Shown piece after piece: positions 1-12,200 of a stretch of DNA of 64,000 nt. Below the pieces are notes generated by a model that did not search any database, was not told where the DNA came from, and saw nothing but the letters and a program-made list of their open reading frames with translations. A program made the position numbers and the translations under genes. Position 1 is the stretch's first letter; each line of letters begins with the position of its first letter. This DNA is from Apostichopus japonicus (taxonomy: Eukaryota; Echinodermata; Holothuroidea; Aspidochirotida; Stichopodidae). Location: assembly GCF_037975245.1 (NCBI RefSeq), contig NC_092575.1, positions 12,017,001-12,081,000 of the forward strand. The letters are read 5' to 3'.

Positions 1-62
1 ACTTTTACTCTTCTCTCCTATCAAAGCAAGTCTTCTTAAATAATGCCCATTCTTTTCCTCAC

Positions 63-212
63 CTCAAACAGTTGTTCCGTTGGTTGCACCGTATAACTAG
101 AACCCCTCCTTCTGATGCTGCCCCTGGTATCCTGGGTGCCATCACATTCCTTGGCCTTCATCATTTGTATCGTGATGGTTTTCATCCAGCGATGGTAGGT
201 CTCCCTCCAAGC
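63..212 (-). CDS. NF1: NF1 coding exon (17th, after one exon not found)
   Basis: 50 codons from a TACCAG acceptor to a GTGAGG donor. It encodes AWRETYHRWMKTITIQMMKA, which lines up with the family's EAWEDTHAKWEQATKLILNY, followed by a serine/arginine-rich segment. Phase 0 at both ends fits if the missing upstream exon is 3n+2 nt long. Confidence 0.75.
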
Positions 213-3200
213 CTGGTATAGACAGAGACAGAACCTTGACATTTTTAAATCACGCCCAAACTAGAATGGGGAGTATCCCATATCCACTTGACAAATCGGG
301 TATGAAAGCCTACCAGTGGAGCAAGTATTTGATTTGATTGTATTAATGCTTCCTTGAAACGGCCAGTTCTGCTATGTAAACATTACTTTAGAGCAGGGGT
401 GGGCAACCTACGGTACGCCGGCCACATGCTGCCCGCCAGTGTTTTTTTGCAGACTGTGAGATGTCTCAAGAAAAAGGAAAGGAATCAATCCATTTTATAT
501 CATCACAAGAAAAGAGCTAGCTGCTTAGAATTAATTGGCACTAATGATGCTGTCAGGTAGGCCTATTATCCCCATTAATTATCAACTGTACTGTATTGAC
601 ATAATGTTTCTGTGAATACAGATTAAGTACACACACCTATTGCTTGAAAGTCCTCGGAATCAAAGGTTTGAAATCAACAACAGGTCGTTGGTTAGGTGCG
701 GCCCAGTCAATTTTTCACCCCTAATATCTGGCCCATTCATTTAAAAAGGTTGCCCACCCCTGCTTTAGAGAGTTGACGTCAGTCCTGCTGTTGTCTGAGA
801 CACACACTGAGTAATGGTGCTGGGCATAGTGATTCGCATAAGAATACATAGCCAGGAATGTAGCCTAATGTACAGATTTGAACAGAAGGGTCATTCCTTT
901 GATCTCTGCCTGTTGGCCAATTTTTTTGGGCAAAAAGCTAACACCTTAATGATTATGCGATTATTTAGTACAAAATAGTTCAGAATAAGGGATTGGGTTC
1001 GGTTGCCTTTTATAATGGGATGGTGCCTTTTGGATCAAAGGAAAAGCCCTCACACACTTTGTCAACAGAGGAACATTGATGAAAGTAATGTGAAGGAATT
1101 CGGTGGGAAAAGTAGAGTCTATGATTAACATGAACGGCAGGTAGGTATGTATAACAGATCTGCATATCCTTCTCTTCACTAGATTCAACACCAGACTAAT
1201 ATCCAAAATAGTCTGGCTATTACTAGGGCTACCCTCTTACCTGGCTATTACTAGGGCTACCCTCTTATCTGGCTATTTCTAAGCTAACCTCTTACCTGGC
1301 TATTTCTGGGCTACCCTCTTACCTGGCTTATTCTGGGCTACCTGGTTACTTCTGGGCTACCCTCTTACCTGGCTATTACTAGGGCTACCCTCTTACCTGG
1401 CTATTACTAGAGCTACCCTCTTATCTGGCTATTTCTAAGCTAACCTCTTACCTGGCTATTTCTGGGCTACCCTCTTACCTGGCTTATTCTGGGCTACCTA
1501 TTTACCTGGTTACTTCTGGGCTACCCTCTAACCTGGCTATTTCTGGGCTACCCTCTTACCTGGCTTATTCTGGGTTATTCTCTTTACCTGGCTATTTTTG
1601 GGCTATCCTCTTACCTGGGTATTTCTGGGCTACCCTCTTACCTGGGTATTTCTGAGCTACCCTCTTAACTTGGCTACTTCTGGGCTACCCTCTTACCTGG
1701 CTTTTTCTGGGTTATTCTCTTTACCTGGCTATTTTTGGGCTACCCTCTTACCTGGGTATTTCTGGGCTACCCTCTTAACTTGGCTACTTCTGGGCTACCC
1801 TCTTACCTGGCTTTTTCTGGGTTATTCTCTTTACCTGGCTATTTTTGGGCTACCCTCTTACCTGGGTATTTCTGGGCTACCCTCTTACCTGGGTATTTCT
1901 GAGCTACCCTCTTAACTTGGCTACTTCTGGGCTACCCTCTTACCTGGCTTTTTCTGGGTTATTCTCTTTACCTGGCTATTTTTGGGCTACCCTCTTACCT
2001 GGGTATTTCTGGGCTACCCTCTTACCTGGGTATTTCTGGGCTACCCGCTTAACTTGGCTACTTCTGGGCTACCCTCTTACCTGGCTTTTTCTGGGTTATT
2101 CTCTTTACCTGGCTATTTTTGGGCTACCCTCTTACCTGGGTATTTCTGGGCTACCCTCTTAACTTGGCTACTTCTGGGCTACCCTCTTACCTGGCTTTTT
2201 CTGGGTTATTCTCTTTACCTGGCTATTTTTGGGCTACCCTCTTACCTGGGTATTTCTGGGCTACCCTCTTACCCGGGTATTTCTGAGCTACCCTCTTAAC
2301 TTGGCTACTTCTGGGCTACCCTCTTACCTGGCTTTTTCTGGGTTATTCTCTTTACCTGGCTATTTCTGGGCTACCCTCTTACCTGGGTATTTCTGGGCTA
2401 CCCTCTTAACTTGGCTACTTCTGGGCTACCCTCTTACCTGGCTTTTTCTGGGTTATTCTCTTTACCTGGCTATTTTTGGGCTACCCTCTTACCTGGGTAT
2501 TTCTGGGCTACCCTCTTACCTGGGTATTTCTGGGCTACCCTCTTAACTTGGCTACTTCTGGGCTACCCTCTTACCTGGCTTTTTCTGGGTTATTCTCTTA
2601 CCTGGCTATTTCCCTGAGTGACGTACTCTATTTTCCTAAGTAATGAAAAAATTCTTCTTCTCATCGCAGTTTTCTCTGAAAATAGAAAGAAGAAAAGGAA
2701 GAAACAGAGCAATAAAAAATTGTCAAAAAATCACTTTCCTTGGTTTGATGAAAACATGGCAAGGTCATTCTTGTACATCTTGTTGATATACATTACAGAG
2801 GTTGTGGTTTGCAACAGTTCCATCACACGGAGGAATTCCTGCTAAGGGGGGGGGGGGGTGAGAGGAGGAGCAAAATTGTTTTGGATCCAACCTTTGTTTT
2901 ACACCCAACATTTACCAACATGGCCATTTACTGGCATATTCACTTGCCCCATCAAATTCCCTTCCCCCTTCCCCTCCATCACAGACATATTCATACACCC
3001 TTTGCTTTGTAGTTATGCATGCAAATGATGGAATGTATGAAAAACAATGAATATGATGCATGAAAAAGAATGAATAAATTGAAGGCAACATTATCTATCA
3101 TATGATACGCAGGGAGACAAAACAAAACATTCAGAGAGTAATATAACTTCCATAAACCATTCTCCTTGCATACGATTCTCTTTCCAACATTTCGAATTTG

Positions 3201-6200
3201 ACGTAGTTAGTATTAAAGCACAGCAGAAAAAAGATATGTGGAATCAACACATGGTAATCTTTAATATGTACACTTGGCAGAGTAGAGGCATGTGGAGGGG
3301 GTGGGGTTGGGATAGGGGGGACTAGTCAACTCGTCTGTAAGGTAGGCAAGCAGTTACCCACCATCTCTGAAGGTAAGCGAAGAGGAAGGTATGAGGTACA
3401 AGGTAGTTAAGACGCAGAAATTGGTACTAAAGCAAGAGGGCACTTTTTGGCAATGGGATGTTGGGGGTAAACTTAGCTTATTTTCTTTCAAGTGATTATG
3501 CTGTGAGATGAAAGGTTGCAATGGAAAAAACCAATATTAACCAAGGACCTTAAGGTTCAAAAATAATCCTGTCTTGAGGATGGATTATAAAGCTACCACA
3601 AAGATGTCATCTGGGTTTTACCTTGAGGACCTATCCTGACCAGGTCAGCGATGTCAGAATAGATGGTATAATTTGGAACGACCTGCGTCAGGGCGTAGTC
3701 GTCTGCCCCGCAACATATTTCAGCTTCTTCGCAGAGTTGTCCCAGGCAAGTGAGGGCGGTAGATACGGCCTCCTGGTCAGTGCTCCAGATATTCATGAAG
3801 AAAACACACTGGAATGAAGAGGTAAAAACAAATTTTTTAAACATTTTTATAAAAACGTAAAGAAAATATGTGTTCTTGTAGCACACTGACCTTTGTTAAT
3901 TCACCCAGGACATTAAGTTGCACTTCTTATTATTATCTTTATGTCACTGAACTGCTCAAAGAAAAGTTACCCTTACTTTTCTTCCATTTTCACTCAAGTA
4001 AATAGTGCAATGCTGCCAACAAATGCTCGTCCCATCCCCCAGAAAGATAGTCGTTAAATCCTTAATACACCTTACATGATGACAACTGTTTGATTTGGTT
4101 GTTGTCACCTTTCATTTTGTGTTTTTCCTTAAAAGGTTAACTAGAATATGGGAAGGTCACCCTGTTGAATGTTTATAGGCTGTGTTCTCCAGTTTGATCT
4201 TATTCAAAAACAAAAAGCAGGTATTATTATTTCTATTCTAATCCTTTCTGCATGACGTTGTCTTGCAGGTCACCCAAATCCTCCTACATGTGGCCTGGGG
4301 TTTTTAAGTCACCACCTGCCCCCCCCCCACTCCCTCAATGCAAGGTGATCATGTTCCTAATCAAACCTACCTCTAGTTTGTTCTGAGCATCCCTAGTGCG
4401 TGGAATGTTACTGGCTGCCGTGCTTTGATCTTTGTATTTGTTCAGGAAGCTGTTGCGTAGCGCCAACACCTCGCTCAACCACTTCAAGATATCAGTGGTG
4501 TTAGCGATCTGCTGTAGAAGGAGTTTCTGGCCGACTGAGAATAGTATCTGTGAACTGTGGGACAGACAATAGATAAAAGAGTTATTTTTGCTCTCTAAGA
4601 GGTCGGAACAAAAATAAGGTTAAAAGGAGAGATTTTTACATGGATCAAAATCGACTCTATGAAGATGATGCCATCAAAAATAATAATACCCAGGGAATAT
4701 TCAGTTGTCAATGAAACCTACTTCATTAATTTAAAAGATTATGCGCAGCTCAAGGGGCTTTCACATCAAACCCTGAAATATAGAGTGGTTTTTACATTAG
4801 TCAAAACTGTTGGGCTTTTACTAGGCTCTGCAGGCCCTCAAATATGGGCTGGTTACTGGCTCAATGCCTGTGGGCTTTGCCATTTCCCGGTAGAAAAAAA
4901 TAAATAAAAAATTGCACTTTCTGTGGGTATAGACATGAAGAACATAAACACACGGTAAGTCGGTTAACAATCATCAGCCGAGGAATCTGTACGATTTTCG
5001 TACTTAACATAAAGCGCTGTGTTACTAACTAATTATAAGCAAATATTGTTGTGCTGCTGGCAAAGGCCTGTACTAATTTATGTGTGCTGTAATTCAAGAA
5101 ATATGCCATTGAAAACTTGACTTTAGTCCTGTTGATATTTTAAGCACTTGCACTGTTAAGCAAGCATCGAGAATTGTGAAATTTTTTCTAGGCCTGCATT
5201 TCGGTACTGGTGTTGTACAAGAGGTCACTTGCACACTTCAAGGCCAATTTGTGCTGAGCATCGACTGATTTGTTTACCGCATGACACGACACCAACTGAC
5301 TAACCTAAGGTTACTTCCAAACAGTAAATGAATCTATTACAACTTAAAATAAATGTGTAAAATAAGTTGGCCTGACGTTTCGATCCTAGAAGGATCTTCT
5401 TCAAAGGCTAAATGACTTAAAATATACAATATAGAATGGAGAAAGATCACCATAGCACAGCTTAGACTTCAAATTAAAGCATCAAATTAAAGCTTAGGTG
5501 GGGGGGGTCTATAGACTAAACAACTCATTAAATAAAGTGGGGATCCTGGGATTCATTCTGCAACCAAACTGGTTTAAAGCATTTATCGATGTTTGGTAAT
5601 AAAAAACAAAATTTAAATTCAGTGTTAAACTTATCATATCCAAATATAGTTATTCTTGGTAACACATGGTGAGTACAAAAGAAAACCGTCCTGGTATTTC
5701 ACACCCATTTTTTTCTCCCAACCCATTATACTTGTACATGTAATAATCATAATACTAATTTTGAAATGATGACTTTACAATATTCTCTCCCTCACCTGAT
5801 GTCCCAGAAGGTTGCGATCGGGGCCTCCCTGTTCCATAGTTCCACGTTTTCTGGTTTATGGAGGGTGAGTAAGGCCTCGCTAGCTAACATGGCTACATCG
5901 GCGTGGACGTTAGCACCGTCTTGACACATCAGCTGCATCAAGCCTTGAACTACTTGCAGCGTACTCTGTTGTATCTCATGCCCCTGTCTGTCTGGATTCT
6001 AGAATCAAAATAATATAAAACTGTTAGCAAACTGCTTATCCACTAGAGAGCCTGTGTAAGAGAATGTGTTAAAGTAAGTTGGCCTGACGTTTCGATCCTA
6101 GCAGGATCTACTAGAAGATCCTTCAGGATCAAAACATCAGGCCAACTTACTTTTACACATGGATTCTAGAATGAAAGAAATGTCACATACAGAGCAGTGA

Positions 6201-9200
6201 TGTCTCTGTAGCGGCCTAACAGCTCTGGATGTACGACATCTATACTTACTGTATGCAAAAAAAAAGGTGACAGCCAGCTAAAGCTTAGGCCTAGTCTACA
6301 TCTAAAGGGATAACCCGATTGGGGTAGCCTTTTTTACACTTGACTGTTTCTTCAAAAATAATGAAGCAATCATTTTCCTATGTAAATGATTCTAGCACAT
6401 ATTTAAATAAGGATAACTCATCTAAAAACCTAAATATTACAAAAAAATTTGTCTTTGTTAAGCTGTAAAAACAAATTACTTATTTCCAGCAGTGTACATT
6501 TCAGACAGAGAATAAAAAAATCTTGCCTTACAGTAATTAAAACATGGCGCTAAAATACGTTAAACATATATTTTACAGGTAGAGAAGCAAATGCCATCCT
6601 CACATAAACACAGTTTGTAATTCTGCAAAGGAGGTTTCATACATAAACAGCTTCCAATCTAACCGCATCAGTGACAATATAACTTGACCTGAACAACCAG
6701 GCATGGATGGACAGATATGAATCCTAAACGACCCAGGAAAAAAATTGTGTGGGTCGACAGTTTTTTTTCAAAGAGAAAGAAAAATTACAAAAAAACATCC
6801 AATACAAGAAGAACTTAAATGGTGTTAGGTTGTACTGTGATGAGCCTGGGGTAAAAAGATGTCACGGAAAAATTTCGGTATAGCTCCAGTTTGCGTATGC
6901 TACAGTGTGTTAGGATAAAAGTTTTTGTCCACCTGCAGGTTGGATATACATAGGTAATGAAAAACATGAGAACGACGGATCAAATGTTACAACTCTTGTT
7001 GTTAGAAATTCACAGAAATTGAGAGGTGTAAATCTCGGAGGTAGAAAAGAAATCACGGATATTCGGCAAATTCGCGGAAAATGCTCATGTCTGGTTGTAT
7101 CAAAGAGAGTAAAAACTAAACAAAATGCTTTGTTACTGCAAAAGGTCTGTGTAGGTATTACAGATTGGATCAAAGAATGGTATGCTGAAAAACAATATAA
7201 TAAATCTCGGGCTCATCAGCTCTGGGGGGAGAGTGAAAGGGTAACATTGCTTAGCAAATGCACGGTCAGGAACACAATAAAACATGAGATGTGGAACTGA
7301 TTAGAGATTAAAGAGAGGATAGCTGCTAAAGAGAGTGACACCTCTACAAGTAGCAGATAGGATCCAAAAATAACCAAAAACACAACATCTTGCAATGCAT
7401 TAGAAGGCTTCAAAATCTACTACCTATGAATATTGATAGATTTGTTGTTTTCACTTACCACATATAACATAAGTTTTGGATCAGCATGCACCAGCTTGAC
7501 CAGCCACAGAAGGACGGGGTAGGGAGAGTCTTCACCTGGCTTGTCTCGAGACTTTAACCCGACTTTGTATTTGAAGTTACTCAGCTGTTTGAGGAAAAGA
7601 GAAAAGTTGTTGGGGGAAGAACCGTACAAAAGATTATGAAAATAGGCAAATGCAGATCGATATCACACAAAGATTGATTGAATAGGCTGGGTTCTTAAAT
7701 TATAACCGACATAGAGATATGAATAATGCACAAGGTCATCAGAAGATTAATATAAGACGTAAAATTCAAAATTTATCAATGTATGATGTACATATTTTCA
7801 TGTGGAAGGATTCCATCTGAGGAAAGATATCTAGGCCTTTGTCAATTCAATTCAAATTAATCTCTCACATTATCACACAGAACAAAACATGACGCAGTAC
7901 GGTAGAAAAATAACATAATATGAAAGGGCACTAGAAAAAGAGATACTGTTAACAAGGCTGGTGAGTGACTATGAAGGAAAAAATAATACATATAAACAAA
8001 AGCAGCAATTGAATGAGAAGATATGAAACCAATATGACACCACCACTGAAAGATGGGATTGACTGCGAGCCACATGTACGTTAGCTGACTGTACAAACAT
8101 ATTACAACTGTGACTCAACTCTTGAGTCATCTATTTCATACATAAAAGCAATATGTTGAATCAAAAGCAAAACTACTCTTCAGACAATATTCTAAGCAGA
8201 CTTTTCATACAAGGAGAAGTACTCCACAACAACATATATATATAACATTATCTTAGTCTTATTACATAACTAGTCATATTATGTTAGTAAATATGACATT
8301 TAATTCACTCGACAAGAATGCACTGGGGTAGTGAAATATAGGGTAAGACAGTAACCAAACAATATTTTGATAAAAAACACGGATTTGGCCATAAGTTTAA
8401 AAACCGAAACATCGAGCCTTTCACCATCCTAGACTTAAAGACATCATTGGGGTCCATCATATAAAAGTTGGTTAAATGCTCTCCCTTATTGTTGGAGAAA
8501 TCAAAACTAGTTTATAAATACAAGATTTACAACTTACTGGGGGGTACTTTGAGGAACCCTGCTGTATATTTTTCGTCATCGTTGCAAACAGATTCCTCAG
8601 TTGTTCGGCGGTTGCGTAGAGTTTATCAATCTTCGGCCACCACGGCATGTTATTCTGATTAAAAAAGATGAAGACAGACAGAGATAAAACAATACTGAAG
8701 GATGTACCAAAAACAATTGAAGAGGTAATACCTGAAAAGTAACAGCTTTTTGTATCCTTTTTTTGGAAGCAAACTTCTACCAAACGCACTTTGACCAGAA
8801 GGCAATAGCATTATTTCTACATATTTATATATATATGCTTGGCAAAGGCACTCACATCATCTGATTACACACTTTATACCTGCTTCTATCTATCCTCCTA
8901 TGGAGTACTACTGAACACTTGTGAAGCTCCACAAATGTTAAGTTCCACACATATTGAGTTCCACACGTATTGAGTTCCAAAAATATTAAGTTCCACACAT
9001 ATTGAGTTTCCACACATATTAAGTTCCACACATATTGAGTTCCACACATTAAGTTCCCACACATATTACGTTCCACGCATATTGAGTTCCACACATATTG
9101 AGTTCCACACATATTAAGTTCCACACATATTGAGTTCCACACATATTGAGTTCCCACACATATTACGTTCCATGCATATTGAGTTCCACACATATTAAGT

Positions 9201-12200
9201 TCCACACATATTGATTTCCACACATATTAAGTTCCACACATATTGAGTTCCCACACATATTACGTTCCATCACGTTGCAGTGTTTCAGTGTGACATGTCA
9301 CAGTACGTAACACATTGATAACAAACGATTGTATCAAGTAATTTGTTGAGAAATTTAATTCCTTGCAAGTTTATCGATGAAATGGATCATAACATTGTGT
9401 TGCACACTCTGCAGGTTCTGTAACTTAAATAACTACCAAACAAGAGAGGCTGTCCCGTATCAGAGACTCCCTCACATCGTCTTAAAGTTCTCAGGACATG
9501 ATAAAGATGAAAATCATACAATAAACGGAACTCACCTTTGTGATGATGGTGTGAAGAGCCCGGACTAAGACCACGGCAAAGTATGGAGGGGCATTGGCCG
9601 AGAGACAGGTTGCAAAGTGATCGGGGTAACCCGGTCGTAGATGGTAGCAGGCGACTGCAAACTCAATCATCAGGCCCACGTCGCCTTGGAAACGAGACAA
9701 CGGTTTCAACGGGTTGAAGAGTAAAAGCTGAGGAAAGGGATTGTTGAGTTGATAAACAGACTCCAACATGACTAAACAAAAGCCCAATAATTCATCTTTC
9801 CATGTCTAACAGCAAACAAAGATATAATCCAGCGCATTTTGTAACAGAGTTGTATGAATCATGCCATTTTAAGATCAAATTTCGATCAATAAAATCCGAG
9901 AATAGTGACTAACCTAATGACTTGATGAGAATAATGACTTAAAAGCAGATTTTGATAGGCAGATCAGGCTAAATTGAGATACACTCAGCTACAGAAGTGA
10001 AAGTACCTTAGTCCTGGGTTAAGGATTCCTGTTTCTAACTTTCTAAAAAGCATCAGACCTTTCTTCAGGTATATAAAACATTCATTATGATGATACAGCG
10101 AATAATCTTAACTGCATAGTTAACGATCCTGTCTTTTTCTACCGAGAAACATTACCATGGAAACACAACCATAGGATTGACAAATATATTCTCCAGAACC
10201 AACATCTACCCATCTTCCAAAATTTTACCATCAATCAATAAATAAAGAGACGAATAGAAACTTGGGAGTACGGGACGTACCTTGAGATCCGTCAACATCG
10301 AGAAAGCGATTTCGTAAAGCTTTGAATCGGTCTTCTCCTTGACGTAGGAAGCGGCTTTGCAGAGCTTGACGCACGCCACAACAGCGCCCTCTGTCAGTTG
10401 TTTGTTGCCACTCGTCGCGCAGAGCCATTTGCGTAAACTATCGAGGAAGAGCTTCTGCAGTGGTGGTTGCTGTGTTGCTGGATTTGGTTTCACAATTTTG
10501 TTCAACAGTAACTAAAATCAGAGCAGAAAAAAATTTCACTATTTATACTGAAAAAATGTCGACTTTCAAATATAGTTTTTCTTGGTGACACGGCCCGAGT
10601 ACAAAAGAAACTGTCCTGGTATTCACAATCTTTTTTTTCTCCCAACCCATTATACTTATACATGTAATAATCATCATAAAATAATGTTGAAATGATGACT
10701 TTCCAATGTGAGTGCTATTCATCGATTTGTTGTCAAATGTTGAATTGATGAGATTTATCATTATACCTGATCAAATTTATCATTTTGCCGCAAATTGTCA
10801 GTCGCTAACATTTGATTAAATAATCACTTTGTATCACCATTTTGAACTTCAAACTAATTAGATTTTAAGAAATTTTTTCATTTCATTGCAACTTGTAATA
10901 CATTCACTGAACAATTAACAATCTCGATGGAACCTTAAGGTTTCTGTAGAGGACCAAATTAAAAACATGAATTACTTCCTCATCAATATTCATATGGATC
11001 ATAAAAATCTAGACCAGTGTTTTTTATATTTTGACCGACAGGAAACTAACTTTTTTGAGTAACACTTGCGAATGATTTAGTAATGATTGCCGACCAAATT
11101 CAAGCTGCTCTAAATCCAACATGCCGATTTCTTTTAACGTCTTCCAGTGAGATATATAAACTTGTATTTCATTACCGATGAAGTTTCTTGTCTGTTTGCG
11201 ACAAACTTACCGGACAGAGTACCAGCAGCATGACTTGCAGAAGCCAGACAGAACTTTTCTTTTTGTGTGACTGCATCTCAGGGTGGGTATCAGCTAGTTG
11301 GAATAACCTGTCACAACAACCTAAGCATTGAAACAAGAATAAATATTTGTAACTAACTACAGCTTTCAAAAAGTTTGCAGTGTTCTGAATGAGTCAGATA
11401 ATTCAATATGATTGGGAGGTCAGTGTGCAAAACAATACCTAAAAAATATATATATTTCTTCCCCTCAGAGCAAGAATTTCCTGAAATAGCGTTTATTATA
11501 CTGCACACCCATTTCAAACGATTTCCCACCTGATATCCTTAAATATTAATCTAAATTTCACACATTCTCACACGATAATACTCACTCTTTATTTCTACAT
11601 TTCCATTCTGTTCCAGTTTCACGAGTTCGTCGGGGTAATTGTCCATCCAATTCCATATCGCCTGCAAGAGGACGTAAAGGAGAAAATATATGAAATGGGA
11701 TGAAGGACAGAGAACCACAATGGGCAAGGCTCTATTCATTTGAGAACAACAACAACCCACTGGTGTGGGTACAGAGATCAACCCTAACTACAGAACGCAC
11801 CTAATGACAGGAAAATTTGCAATCTGAGCCAACTGTTGGTTTCACATAGGAAAGGTATCCTGCTTCTAGGATATATCAGATCAAATTACGATCACTTGAA
11901 TATATAAATATAAAAGATTGTTATATAGCACACACTGGTATTCAAAGTTGGGGTCGCGACCCTTTCTCCAAGTGTCAACAAAAAATATTTGGAAGGAAGC
12001 CAAAAAAAAAATTTTGGGAGTAAGTAAAATTACCAATATTTGTAGGGATAAAAGTGGAAGCATATTTTTACATAAATTCCTTCCAAATGCTCCAGAATAT
12101 CATCATTTTTCAAAATGGGAGGGGTAACTCCTCCTTCCCAGAGACCCCTCGGCCAGGTCACAATATCCACCACTGGTGGGTGCAAATTTGGGTCACAAAG

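Larger units (their letters stand above)
213..3621 (-). other. NF1 intron region, one small exon missing
   Basis: This 3.4 kb gap holds a hAT-type element (394-762), a large minisatellite (1209-2611), G/C homopolymer runs and AT-rich sequence. The conserved neurofibromin segment around RVMALLRRIEHPTAGNTE, about 65 nt of coding, should lie here. I could not find it by eye on the minus strand. Confidence 0.6.

Noticed and set aside
1598-2617. Several 105-codon plus-strand frames repeating GYPLTW
   Set aside because: They arise from a 27-bp minisatellite whose length is a multiple of three; the same frame recurs at every block and has no start context or splice signals.
8852-9223. Minus-strand frame of 123 codons and a CRISPR-like look of regular repeats
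   Set aside because: The 16/17-bp units abut with no spacers and lie in a eukaryotic intron. It is a simple minisatellite.
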